64,000 bases of DNA from Enterococcus faecalis_A (GCA_051295955.1 JBPDWA010000007.1:62001-126000), one strand, 5' to 3'; shown: positions 44,365 to 53,401, counted from the stretch's first letter. The notes: generated by a model not told the origin, from the sequence alone. Program-made: numbers and translations.

Positions 44365-45099
44365 ATGAAGACAGAAGAGTTAATGAAACAATTAATAGAA
44401 GCTATTGAAACAGGTACTTATAAGTACACCCAAATGATCCCCTCAGAACGAGAGTTGGTTAGTATGTATGGTATTAATCGATCATCAGTAAAAAAAGCAA
44501 TTCAACACCTAGTAAATCAAGATTATTTGCTAAAAATTCATGGCAAAGGTACCTTTGTGAAGAAAAACATACATGAACACCTTCAAATTAAATTTCATGG
44601 TCTATCGGAATTATTGGAGCGAGAAGCTATCACCCCATCAAATTTAATTTTGGCTTCAGAGATCAAAAAAGCCGGCCATATTGTTGGTCAGTCTTTACAA
44701 TTGGCTCCACATGAAGATGTTTTTCATTTAGTCCGCTTAAGAAGTGGTGATGGCGTGCCCATTTCGATTGAAGACACGTATATTCCTTTAGCAATCATTC
44801 CTGATCTGCAAACCTATGATTTTCAGATTTTTTCATTTTATTCTATTTTAGCTGCACACAACTACCAGATTGACAAAATTTTTCAGACAATTGCTAGTTC
44901 AAAAGTGCGCAATAAAGAAGCCCGTTTACTGAAAACCAGCTTAATGCGTCCGGTAGTCAGCTTAACTATTCGCGCCTTTACAACGGAGGAAAAAGCCGTC
45001 GAATACACAGAAGTCACCGTTTTACCAGAATATGCGGCCATCTACACTAAAAATTTTCATCGAGGAAAGGAAACGAAAATCTATGCCCAAATTGATTAA
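44365..45099 (+). CDS. GntR-family regulator (UTRA type), PTS operon regulator 1
   Basis: 244 residues. An N-terminal winged helix (IPSERELVSMYGINRSSVKKAIQHLVNQDYLLKIHGKGTFV in two blocks) is followed by a UTRA effector domain (FHLVRLRSGDGVPISIEDTYIP, then VEYTEVTVLPEYAAIYTKNF). The start at 44365 follows CGGAGAG. It is divergent from the PTS operon and most probably senses its phosphorylated substrate. Confidence 0.85.
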   Translation: MKTEELMKQLIEAIETGTYKYTQMIPSERELVSMYGINRSSVKKAIQHLVNQDYLLKIHGKGTFVKKNIHEHLQIKFHGLSELLEREAITPSNLILASEIKKAGHIVGQSLQLAPHEDVFHLVRLRSGDGVPISIEDTYIPLAIIPDLQTYDFQIFSFYSILAAHNYQIDKIFQTIASSKVRNKEARLLKTSLMRPVVSLTIRAFTTEEKAVEYTEVTVLPEYAAIYTKNFHRGKETKIYAQID

Positions 45100-45790
45100 C
45101 TTGTTAGCTTACGATTTGATTGATCAACTCAGTGCTTATATTCAAGACAGCCAGCTCACCCCTGGTGCCAAACTGCCGTCAGAACGAAATCTTGCCGATC
45201 GATTTCAAGTCAATCGGACAACACTGCGAGGGGCACTCCAAAAATTGGTGGATAATGGAATCCTGTCTACCCAAAGCAATAGCGGCTATTACTTGATGAA
45301 GCCCAAATTTTCCAAGAATGCCTATGCTTTTTTTACTCCTCATGAAGATCCCTCACTAGCCAAGCATCAAATTGAGTTAAAAGAAATTTCATTAAAACCA
45401 GCAACACTGAGTTTATTGCTAGATAAAATAACAATAAAAGTGCCAGAACATGCAGCCGCTTATCTTGAATTTATTGATGGCGAAGTTCTTAGTCTCTTTG
45501 TGTTCATTCCACTTTTACCGGAAATTATAGAGTTAAAAACAAGCAGTCCCTTTCAAATTTTTCAAGAAACAGATTACCTTCGCTCTCAAGAAATCACACT
45601 GTCATTGAACCATGAGCCTTTAAAAAAATGGTTAACACTTGAAGAAGAGGATCTCTTGTTATTTGTTCAAGAAGAAATAACAAAAGACCAACAGCCAGTT
45701 GCTCTGGCGCTGGGTTACACGATCAGTAAACGCTGTACAATCCAAGTAGATGTTGCCACTACCCTACAAGCAGCTGAGACTGATAGTTGA
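45083..45790 (+). CDS. GntR-family regulator, PTS operon regulator 2
   Basis: 235 residues. Winged helix (AYIQDSQLTPGAKLPSERNL, QVNRTTLRGALQKLVDNGIL) followed by a diverged UTRA-like domain. It overlaps the first gntR gene by 17 bases, so both are made from one mRNA. Two adjacent GntR proteins could form heterodimers or respond to two ligands. Confidence 0.8.
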   Translation: MPKLINLLAYDLIDQLSAYIQDSQLTPGAKLPSERNLADRFQVNRTTLRGALQKLVDNGILSTQSNSGYYLMKPKFSKNAYAFFTPHEDPSLAKHQIELKEISLKPATLSLLLDKITIKVPEHAAAYLEFIDGEVLSLFVFIPLLPEIIELKTSSPFQIFQETDYLRSQEITLSLNHEPLKKWLTLEEEDLLLFVQEEITKDQQPVALALGYTISKRCTIQVDVATTLQAAETDS

Positions 45791-45870
45791 TAACTGCTTA
45801 TTAAGAACAATCTTGGAATTATTCAAACAATAGCTTAATAATCAGAGCAAATAGAATACGACTAATAAGC

Positions 45871-45911
45871 AAAAAAGAACCCCGTCACTTTTCGGCGAAG
45901 TAGTAGGGCTT
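45871..45911 (-). terminator. Terminator of the oxidoreductase gene
   Basis: On the minus strand CTACTTCGCCGAAAAGTGA forms a stem-loop between CCC and GGGG arms, followed by TTCTTTTTT. Confidence 0.55.
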
Positions 45912-45960
45912 AGTACCTTAAACGCGTTACTATATTATCATTCTCAGCTCTCGTTATTGC

Positions 45961-47010
45961 TTACAATGTCTCCATTTGATATACGCTTGGGCTAGGTGCT
46001 TTAAAACCTGCTTCTAGAATTTGCATGTTGGTTAATGCTTGTTCTTCCGTCACTAAGCGTGGAGCCCCTTGTTTTACAGTTGCGACAACGGCATCGTAAA
46101 ACTTTCCGTAATCTCCGGTAGGTGTTTGAATTTGCTTTTCAATCCAGTCGCCATTAGCGTTATGATAGTTAACTCGACCATAATACATTACAGAGTCTTC
46201 GCCAAAGCCCGGTGTTCCTGGCATAATCCCTGCTTTCAGATCATTTTCTTGTTGATCTTCCCCATATTTGACAAATGAACCCTTGTTGCCATGAACAATA
46301 AAGCGAGGATAGCGACTAGCTACCAGACAATTGCTTTTAACTTTAACTTTTAAGCGGTTACTATAATGTAAATCAACATCAAAATAATTATCGACTGCTT
46401 CAGGTATTTCGTTATTGCGAATATCATAAACAACTTGCTCTGGCCGTCCAAATAAAGCAATCATCCGATCCATCAAGTGGATGCCTAACCCATAAAATGA
46501 GCCTGCTTCTTTAGTGCCGAAAACAGTCATACTGTCGGGACGATAATAGTCAATATGGGATTCTACTTCATTAATTTCTCCTAAAAAGCCTTGCTCAATC
46601 ACTTGTTTTACAGCTAAATAATCACCATCAAAGCGGCGATTTTGATAAGGCATTACCAAAACCTTTTTTTCTCTTCCTAAAGCAAACAGCTCCTTGGCAT
46701 GTTCCACTGTATCACAAAACGGTTTTTCAACGATAACTGACTTTCCGGCAGCAATGACTTGCTTAGTCAGCTGATAATGCGTAGCAGGTGGAGTACAGAT
46801 GGTAATCAATTCAATTTCAGAATCTGCTAAAATTTCTGATATATCCGTTGTAAAATGAACTCCTTTTGCTCGATAAGGCTGTGCCAGCTTTTCATTGATC
46901 TGCAAATCAAAAATAGTTTTCACAACAATTGATTCACGTACATTCAGATATGGCAGATGATAACGATTTGCGCTTTTACCAAAACCGATAAAACCCATTG
47001 TAAGTGTCAT
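45961..47010 (-). CDS. Gfo/Idh/MocA-family NAD(P)-dependent oxidoreductase
   Basis: 349 residues. The Rossmann segment MGFIGFGKSANRYHLPYL is at the N terminus. ELITICTPPATHYQLTKQVIAAGKSVIVEKPF contains the conserved EKP. The C-terminal domain has SFYGLGIHLMDRMIALFG. The ATG at 47010 follows AGGGGAG. Members oxidise inositols, sugar acids or related polyols. The substrate is not evident here, as the gene stands alone. Confidence 0.88.
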   Translation of the reverse strand: MTLTMGFIGFGKSANRYHLPYLNVRESIVVKTIFDLQINEKLAQPYRAKGVHFTTDISEILADSEIELITICTPPATHYQLTKQVIAAGKSVIVEKPFCDTVEHAKELFALGREKKVLVMPYQNRRFDGDYLAVKQVIEQGFLGEINEVESHIDYYRPDSMTVFGTKEAGSFYGLGIHLMDRMIALFGRPEQVVYDIRNNEIPEAVDNYFDVDLHYSNRLKVKVKSNCLVASRYPRFIVHGNKGSFVKYGEDQQENDLKAGIMPGTPGFGEDSVMYYGRVNYHNANGDWIEKQIQTPTGDYGKFYDAVVATVKQGAPRLVTEEQALTNMQILEAGFKAPSPSVYQMETL

Positions 47011-47980
47011 AATAACGCTCCCCTTTCAAAATAATTTTATGTTTGCTAAGGTAGCTTGCTTTTGTATTAACAGTAACGCTTCTTAAAAAAATTTGCTAGT
47101 ATTTAAAAAGCAAATAATGAATACCCTACTACTTGTCCACTTACTTTAAGCAGCTTAATTTCAGCTAAATAAAGGAACTTTTAATAATAGCTGATTAAAC
47201 AATGTTTTTACAAGTATAAAGCTTGTAACAGTCGACTAACACTTTCTTACAGTCATCATCACATTCACTTTATCAGCAATCTTACGTATAGAAAAAGGTT
47301 GAACCCAACGTCATTAAGGTTTGGGCAATTGGAGAAAAGCCGACCAATCCGCTTTTTATGTTGAGAGGATTTTATAAAACAGCCGAAAATCCTGTCATTT
47401 AGCTACTATTTCTTCGTAAAGCGTAGCTGGGACAAAACGAAAAAACCGTTTTGCCCCAGCCATTTTCTTATTTATAAAAAGGTGAGCTAGTTTTAAACCA
47501 ACGGTGTTCATTTACCTATTTTTGTTGTCAGCGGAGGTTCATCTATTAATACACATTCTGCAAACGATGAAGCAAGTTTGCTAACATCCGTTAACTATGA
47601 ACCCAGATTTTTTCTTTCAGTTTCTAATGGGTTTAAAGTTTATTGTCTTGCCCAGTTTGATCTCAACTAAATGGCAACAGAAACTATTCAAACAACTCTA
47701 TCAGCCGAAATTTAAAACACCTACAATTTAGAAGCTGAGCTTCCCTGAAATAGTAAAGTCCTTAAACATCTGAAAAAAATAGAGGTAGATGTACCAAAAC
47801 TAATTGTGAGAGCGAGCTACAAATAAGTTGGCACCAGAAACTATATGGATAGTATCTCAACACATTATAATTGCTTGGCATTCGTTTCCTTTCAAAAACT
47901 CCGGCTATAGCTACACTATATTCTTAAACGAAGAAATTCACAGCCTATATAAATTTTGGAACGTACGGCTAAAACCAAAA
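47011..47980. other. Gene-poor region with decayed coding remnants
   Basis: No intact gene. 47298-47402 keeps a ~35-residue run on the + strand (VEPNVIKVWAIGEKP, TNPLFMLRGFYKTAENPVI) without a start. 47515-47820 has short runs such as VVSGGSSINTHSAND with many stops. They look like fragments of lost genes that I do not recognise. Confidence 0.4.
47426..47460. repeat. GGGACAAAA inverted repeat, copy 2
   Basis: GCTGGGACAAAACG pairs with CGTTTTGCCCCAGC around an A-rich loop. Same family as 9539-9573. Confidence 0.7.
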
Positions 47981-48009
47981 AAGACACCTTCCATAATTTG
48001 GAAAGTGCC
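47977..48009 (-). terminator. Terminator on minus strand, probable original rpsI terminator
   Basis: On the minus strand GGCACTTTCC and GGAAGGTGTC pair around AAATTAT and are followed by TTTTTTGG. It lies just outside the left att repeat and in the direction of rpsI, so the element has probably separated it from that gene by 12 kb. Confidence 0.6.
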
Positions 48010-48101
48010 TTGAAACATATAATTGACTGGTACTCGATTTCCTGAGAAATCTCCGTCCCATACTGTATTCGTAAGCGAATAAATTCGCAACGACTCAAGC
48101 A

Positions 48102-48151
48102 ATTAACGTTTTGAGAATTGTGAAGCTTTACGAGCTTTTTTAAGACCTGGT
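48102..48151. repeat. Left attachment repeat (attL) of the rpsI element
   Basis: About 50 bases matching the 3' end of rpsI (60333-60382) with about four mismatches, sharing GTGAAGCTTTACG and TTAAGACCTGG. It marks the distal end of the integrated element. Confidence 0.85.
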
Positions 48152-48360
48152 TCGATTGCTCGGATTTCGAATGAAGTTCAAAAACCTTTAATAGCAATGG
48201 ATACAGCATAATTCATATTTCAAAATTTTATTGAGTTTCAAATAATTTAAAATCAATGGTGTCAACTTTTTAATAAAAAACATGCGAGCCGGAATGATTT
48301 AAATATACATTAATTATCACCTAACATTAATATTGACTACCCTTTAAACTTCTAATAAGG

Positions 48361-48996
48361 TTAAATCTGTCTATTCCTCATTTCTAATAACTGCGTATAA
48401 ACTTGATAAGTCAAATTACTAAACTCTTCGTTTCTATTATTTTGTTTCAAATAATATAAATTTAATAGCAAATAATCCAATTTTCGAAAGCGATCCGAGA
48501 AGGCCAATTTTGTATAAAACTTACTTACTGTTTTATTACTAGAATACTTTTCGTTTATAACTATGTTGTAATGGTCGTCTCTTTCAAAAATCTGAGGCAA
48601 TATTCCATTATCCGGATGTAAAAGCTCATATTCACCATTTACATGGAAATCACCTTTTGCTTGATTACACTTTCTACAAGCAAAAACTAGATTTTCAATG
48701 TGGTCAACCGTATTTCCATTTGGAGATTGCTTTTGTTTCTCATTTATATAGTGATCAATTTCAAACATTGCTGTAGGATTTATGCTTGTATTGATTCCAC
48801 AATAAGCACACTTTAACTCATAAAGTTTTTCAAACTGAGAATAATATAAATTATTTTTTTTGCTTATTTTTTTATAATGAAAACCTCTTTTATTTTCACT
48901 TTTCACTCTGCTATCTATTAACGCACATATTTCTTTTTTCCTCTGTTTTAAATCTGTATAGTTAATATGCTCATATTCACATTGCCTATATCCCAT
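48361..48996 (-). CDS. HNH endonuclease
   Basis: 211 residues. CAYCGINTSINPTAMFEIDHY followed by VDHIENLVFACRKCNQAKGDFHV is a zinc-ribbon HNH nuclease with both CxxC pairs and the catalytic His in EIDHY. Flanking regions are charged, with a helical C terminus. It is the last gene of the cargo operon and starts directly after the stop of the receiver-like gene. The expected role is cutting DNA, as the effector of the adjacent methyltransferase or signalling proteins. Confidence 0.82.
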   Translation of the reverse strand: MGYRQCEYEHINYTDLKQRKKEICALIDSRVKSENKRGFHYKKISKKNNLYYSQFEKLYELKCAYCGINTSINPTAMFEIDHYINEKQKQSPNGNTVDHIENLVFACRKCNQAKGDFHVNGEYELLHPDNGILPQIFERDDHYNIVINEKYSSNKTVSKFYTKLAFSDRFRKLDYLLLNLYYLKQNNRNEEFSNLTYQVYTQLLEMRNRQI

Positions 48997-49611
48997 CTAC
49001 TTTTCCTCATTTATTATGGATTTCATATTTTTTTCAATCAGTTCAATAAGCGAATCGATCTTCTCATCAGTTAAATCTTTATAGGATGTACTTCCTTGCA
49101 TCAATTCATTTATCTTCTCAACAATTAATGACCCTTTATAAGCTTCAGAATTATTTTTTAGCATTTTCAAAATATTCCTCTTATGAAAAATCTCCTCACT
49201 ATTTTTTCTTAACAATTCCCCTAGATTATTATCATAAAACTGTTTAGGTTCAACTTTTCCTATTGTGGGATCATATTTTTTTATAGTACCATACTTATCC
49301 AGCCCATCATTCTGTGAAATTACAATTACTTTTGAGTAAGGATGTGCTGTAGTATAAATCATTTTGAACTCTTCTCCAGAAAATTTCTCATCAACACTTT
49401 GATTTTCAAATAATTTTGAATCGATAATTATTATATCTGCAAATTGAACAGAGTCTTTCTCTAATAAAGTTATATAATTTTCATTTGCACTATCAAACTC
49501 TACTTCTTTAGTTTGTATTTTTATATCTTCAAAATGCAATTCATGCAAGTATCTAGAAAGCAAGTTATCAAGTTTATCATCAACGTATGTTATGTTAATC
49601 TTTTTATCCAT
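48997..49611 (-). CDS. Receiver-like (response-regulator) protein of the cargo operon
   Basis: 204 residues. The N-terminal ~120 residues follow the receiver pattern: acidic pair in TYVDDK (11-12), predicted phospho-Asp in ADIIIIDSKLF (Asp64), a Ser in KVIVISQND (99) and a Lys at ~106-111. The C-terminal ~80 residues are helical (NILKMLKNNSEAYKGSLIVEKINELM) with no recognisable DNA-binding domain. It lies 14 bases after the kinase-like gene, its likely phosphodonor, and abuts the HNH gene. Output domain and target are unknown. Confidence 0.72.
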   Translation of the reverse strand: MDKKINITYVDDKLDNLLSRYLHELHFEDIKIQTKEVEFDSANENYITLLEKDSVQFADIIIIDSKLFENQSVDEKFSGEEFKMIYTTAHPYSKVIVISQNDGLDKYGTIKKYDPTIGKVEPKQFYDNNLGELLRKNSEEIFHKRNILKMLKNNSEAYKGSLIVEKINELMQGSTSYKDLTDEKIDSLIELIEKNMKSIINEEK

Positions 49612-49625
49612 TAACTTCCCTACCT

Positions 49626-50306
49626 CTATCCTATTTTTATATATGCTGATAAATAGAAGCCCTTATCACCTTTAATATCCTCAATCTTTCCATCTAGCTT
49701 ATTTATCGTATTATTTACCATCCACATACCTAATCCATGTCCCTTTTTTCTTGTACTTTCATGTACTTCCAAAATTTTCATTGGATTAGATAAATATTTT
49801 TTATCTAAACCTTTTCCATTGTCTTGATACTCCATAAATATCATTTCCTCATCAGAAAAAATACTTATATTTATCTCTAAAGAATGATTATCTTCATTTT
49901 GTTGAATGCTATTCAAAATCAGGTTATCAAAAATCACCATTAACTGGTCATAAGATATTATTACTTTTCCAGAACTATCAACAGTATTTACAAAATTAAC
50001 CCAATTGTATTGACTCGACCATTTGTCAGTAATCTCATTTAATATTTTTTCCAGACTATATTCATGTTTAGTGAATCTTTCTTTTTCCATTTCTTCAAGA
50101 ATATTATCTGTCAAATTTAAAATTCTTGAAGTATTGGATTTCAAACTTTCAAGTAATCGAGGAACATTTTTATATAAAGGCATATCTTCATCCAACAATT
50201 CTTCCCAATCAACAATTTCTTTTATGGCTTCTTCCAAATCTGTAGGAGTTGCACTTATGCTATTTCTATCATTTCTAATTTCGTGTCCTAATGAACTAAT
50301 TTTCAA
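49626..50306 (-). CDS. Histidine-kinase-like C-terminal part of the GHKL protein (frameshifted)
   Basis: About 226 residues. SSLGHEIRNDRNSI is an H-box at the start. A dimerisation-like helical region and a HATPase domain follow, with N-box FDNLILNSIQQNED, G1 YQDNGKGLD and G2 KKGHGLGMWMVNN. The frame has no good start (TTG without a ribosome site). It stays open upstream to about 50396, overlapping the end of the preceding gene inside two A7 tracts. Both parts are therefore best seen as one ~740-residue protein split by a one-base shift. It should phosphorylate the receiver-like protein. Confidence 0.78.
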   Translation of the reverse strand: MKISSLGHEIRNDRNSISATPTDLEEAIKEIVDWEELLDEDMPLYKNVPRLLESLKSNTSRILNLTDNILEEMEKERFTKHEYSLEKILNEITDKWSSQYNWVNFVNTVDSSGKVIISYDQLMVIFDNLILNSIQQNEDNHSLEINISIFSDEEMIFMEYQDNGKGLDKKYLSNPMKILEVHESTRKKGHGLGMWMVNNTINKLDGKIEDIKGDKGFYLSAYIKIG

Positions 50307-50359
50307 TTGAGATGTTGCTAATACATTTAAGAGTTGAGATTCATATCTAGATTTTTCCT

Positions 50360-50396
50360 CTATTTCCTTTTTTTCTCTTTCGATATTTTTTTCTCA
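50360..50396 (-). other. Frameshift window with two A7 tracts
   Basis: The upstream frame ends at 50360 and the downstream frame opens after a TGA at about 50397. The 37-base overlap holds two runs of seven A (minus strand). One extra A, or a -1 slip, in either run gives a smooth coiled coil leading to the H-box (for example REKKEIEEKSRYESQLLNVL). Confidence 0.75.
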
Positions 50397-51856
50397 TTTT
50401 CTCTTCTATCAAATTCTGTAATTACTTTATCTATATCTTCTTCAGTTAAATTTTTAGCACTTTTAAAATTACTCCTTAGTTCATTTAAAATTTTTACAGC
50501 TTCTTCTGTCTCTTCTGTCTCTTCAGCATCCTTCTCTAAATTGGCTTTCTTATGTTCGTTTATACTTCTGATTATAGTTTGTCTAAAGTACTCAAGTTCA
50601 CTAATTCCTTCCAGAATTATTTTTTTAAATACCTCAAAATGAATATTTTCAACTATTCCTTGTCTGTTAGACAAATCCTCTATACAACGATTCTTTTCTT
50701 TATCAATTTCTACATACCCAGAAATTTGATTAGCTCTAACTCGCCAATTTCCAGTTGGATGAGTTGCTGCTGCCGGAGAATTCGATGATCGCTTTGAAAA
50801 ACCTAGCCAATCATTTCTTCCCTCAAAGGAATCGATCCCAAAAGCATTTCTATATAGGATTACACCAGTCTTATACCTAGATAAAAGTACTTTATGCTTA
50901 TATTCAAACCATTCATAATCACCTTTTGTTACACTATTTAAACTAAAATAAAATTGACCACTAAAATTTCCCAATTCTCTTAAAATCTGTTTAATTTCAT
51001 TTTCTGTAATACTTTGTTCCTCAACATAATTCGTTTCATCATTAACCTTCTTATCTTCTTCAATCAATTTCTCAATAGATTTAGCTAAAGCATCATACAT
51101 GTTTAATTGTTTATTGTATTCTTTTACAAAAGGAGACTTTGTAATATCAAAAACAACATCATTAAACTCATCAGATTCTATTTTGCATTTTAACAAATAA
51201 TTTTCAGAATCATAAGAAATAGTTAAACTAGTAACATAATTTTCTCCTATAATTGGACTATCCCAAATTCTTTTTACAGTTCCTTTTTCACTTTCAAACT
51301 CTATTTCAATGTTCATTCTTGTATCATTGTATATTTTAGATAAATAATTTTTCAAAGGTTGCACTGACCTTCTATTCCATCTATCACGCAACCTTTTTAT
51401 TACAAATTTAGTTCCTTTAGAAGTATTCTTTTCATTATTAATTAAAAAAGATCTTTCCCAGTTAGTACTCCATACTACACTTACATCATCAACCTTTTTA
51501 GTTATCATTTCAACTTCTTCACCAAGGCGAGACAAAGCAAATCTACCTATCCCCTTAGAACCAGCGTATATTCTATTAGTTTTTTCATCATAATACCCTC
51601 TTGTACTCTTCCCCACATGCATCCATGCATTTTTTATATCTGCCTCATTCATACCAGTTCCATCATCGATGATAGTTAGTTTAACTCCATTTTTCGTATT
51701 TTGAAAAATAATACTTAGATTGTCTGCACCAGCATCATAAGCATTTTTTACTAATTCTAATACAGCAGATTCTTTATTAGAAAAGTTTTGCCGACCAAGC
51801 ACTTCTGCTAACACTCTGTCTTCAACTATATAATTAAGTTCTTCTTTTGATTGCAT
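50360..51856 (-). CDS. GHKL (Hsp90/MutL/MORC-like) ATPase, N-terminal part of the kinase-like protein
   Basis: 498 residues in this frame. ATPase motifs: N-box LELVKNAYDAGADNL near residue 35, G1 TIIDDGTGMNE, then GSKGIGRFALSRLGE. A long mixed middle domain follows, ending in a coiled coil (NEHKKANLEKDAEETEETEE, NEKKISKEKKRK) that runs into the histidine-kinase-like part after a frameshift. The ATPase class is shared with MORC/MutL proteins found near restriction-modification genes. It lies 46 bases after the methyltransferase gene and follows an AGGAGGGG site. Confidence 0.8.
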   Translation of the reverse strand: MQSKEELNYIVEDRVLAEVLGRQNFSNKESAVLELVKNAYDAGADNLSIIFQNTKNGVKLTIIDDGTGMNEADIKNAWMHVGKSTRGYYDEKTNRIYAGSKGIGRFALSRLGEEVEMITKKVDDVSVVWSTNWERSFLINNEKNTSKGTKFVIKRLRDRWNRRSVQPLKNYLSKIYNDTRMNIEIEFESEKGTVKRIWDSPIIGENYVTSLTISYDSENYLLKCKIESDEFNDVVFDITKSPFVKEYNKQLNMYDALAKSIEKLIEEDKKVNDETNYVEEQSITENEIKQILRELGNFSGQFYFSLNSVTKGDYEWFEYKHKVLLSRYKTGVILYRNAFGIDSFEGRNDWLGFSKRSSNSPAAATHPTGNWRVRANQISGYVEIDKEKNRCIEDLSNRQGIVENIHFEVFKKIILEGISELEYFRQTIIRSINEHKKANLEKDAEETEETEEAVKILNELRSNFKSAKNLTEEDIDKVITEFDRRENEKKISKEKKRK

Positions 51857-51901
51857 TTAATCCCCTCCTTTTTTAGTCTGCGAAGAATGCATTACATCTC
51901 T

Positions 51902-53401
51902 TTACAATAACCTTCCCTGTAAGTTTGTTACTATTGATCTTGGAATTTGTATGAGTTTTAAATCTGTTGAACTAATGCTTTTGTATCCAGCAGCATAATT
52001 TTTTGAGGTGATAGTAAGATAGTTGCGTACTACCTCTGAATTAAGATAGCTCAAAAGTTGTTCCAAATCAGTTTCCAAATAATCTTCATTAAGTCGGATT
52101 GATAATCCAGATAAAAGAAAACCCTTACTAACTATTTTAAACGCCTCATTTTCTAATGAAGCAACTTTTGGAATTATAATTTTTTTGTCATTATAGCAAG
52201 TAAATCCTTGAGTTCTTCCAAAAAATATTCCGTACTTTTTTTGATATTCCTGACTTAATTGAGATAATAAATATTTATAAATTTCAGGATATTGATTTGC
52301 AATATTGCCGTTTTGTATATATAGAGTTTTGGATTTATTAGATAAAGAATATGGAAAAATCACATAATTTTTTTCTTCAGAATTAGAAGCCCTTATAACC
52401 TTTTTTACTCCATCAATTTCACTAGTAAATACCTCTCCATTTTTTTCAAATATTAAAAATCTATCGTTTTCTTCAATTATTTCATTCTTATTAATTACAA
52501 AGACCTTATCTTGTAAGGTTGCAAGTCCGTTCCTTATTTCTGCTATATTTCCAAGACTAATATATCCTTCTATATTTATCATTAGAAAATCATGACTATA
52601 AATTTTATATTTATTTTTTTCTATTAAATCTTTGTAAGTTAAATTAATCATTGTATTGTTCTCATCATTTTGAACTTTTAAATTGGTATTACCTTTTGAA
52701 AAAACAGTTATTGCAGTATATGTATTAGCACCTTCAAAAAGCATCTTATCTTTATAGTCAATAATCGTCTCAATTAATGAGTTATCGACGAATTCTTTCA
52801 TCATTGCTTCTCCACTTCTTGCTTTAATATAACTATTTGGAGTAATGTAAACCATTTTCCCTTTTCTATTCCATAAATCCAACCCTATCTCAAAAAAATA
52901 ATAATATAAGTCAAAATTATACTTAGAACAAAAAATACTTTCATTTTTTAACGCATGTATTGTTCTTTCATCCATATTATGTCTTGAAACATATGGAGGA
53001 TTACTGATTACAAAATCAAATGTACCAAATTTATTTATAAGCGAATACCTATTCAAAGCATCAAATTTTTTGATATTCCAATTAATTTTTATATCATGAA
53101 TATAGCATTTACAAATGTTATCCAATTTTTCTATACATTTTTCAATTGCATCTTCTCTTATGTCAAATGCAACTATATTATTTTCTAAAAAATTAATAAG
53201 TTCATTTTTTTCTCTATCCTTATTAAAAGAAAGATATCTTTCAACGATTATTGATAAAATATGACCTTCACCTACAGCAGGTTCAATTAAAGTGAATCTT
53301 TCCAAGTAATTTATGTCAAGTAAATAAATCATTTTTTCAGCCAATTGCTTATCTGTATAAAAAATGCCGTTCTTCTTTATAAATTTATATTTCTCATCCA
53401 C
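51902..53401 (-). CDS. TaqI/Eco57I-like N6-adenine DNA methyltransferase
   Basis: 499 residues. SAM motif I IEPAVGEGHIL near residue 38, catalytic motif IV FDFVISNPPYVSRH near residue 134 and a motif VIII-like GKMVYITPNSYIKA. The C-terminal half looks like a TaqI-type target recognition domain. It lacks an obvious fused nuclease, so it should pair with the HNH protein at the end of the operon. The ATG follows AAAGGAG. First gene of the minus-strand cargo operon. Confidence 0.88.
   Translation of the reverse strand: MDEKYKFIKKNGIFYTDKQLAEKMIYLLDINYLERFTLIEPAVGEGHILSIIVERYLSFNKDREKNELINFLENNIVAFDIREDAIEKCIEKLDNICKCYIHDIKINWNIKKFDALNRYSLINKFGTFDFVISNPPYVSRHNMDERTIHALKNESIFCSKYNFDLYYYFFEIGLDLWNRKGKMVYITPNSYIKARSGEAMMKEFVDNSLIETIIDYKDKMLFEGANTYTAITVFSKGNTNLKVQNDENNTMINLTYKDLIEKNKYKIYSHDFLMINIEGYISLGNIAEIRNGLATLQDKVFVINKNEIIEENDRFLIFEKNGEVFTSEIDGVKKVIRASNSEEKNYVIFPYSLSNKSKTLYIQNGNIANQYPEIYKYLLSQLSQEYQKKYGIFFGRTQGFTCYNDKKIIIPKVASLENEAFKIVSKGFLLSGLSIRLNEDYLETDLEQLLSYLNSEVVRNYLTITSKNYAAGYKSISSTDLKLIQIPRSIVTNLQGRLL

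Noticed and set aside
47916..48209. Minus-strand open frame of 97 codons across the left att repeat
   Set aside because: It has no ribosome site, no protein-like composition, and is formed by the terminator, the att repeat and flanking non-coding DNA.
50366..50376. Classic A-AAA-AAG -1 ribosomal slippery heptamer in the kinase gene
   Set aside because: The A7 run followed by G is present, but the reading frame of the upstream gene places the codons as GAG AAA AAA AGG, not A AAA AAG, so simple tandem slippage is not in register. Transcriptional slippage or mutation is likelier.
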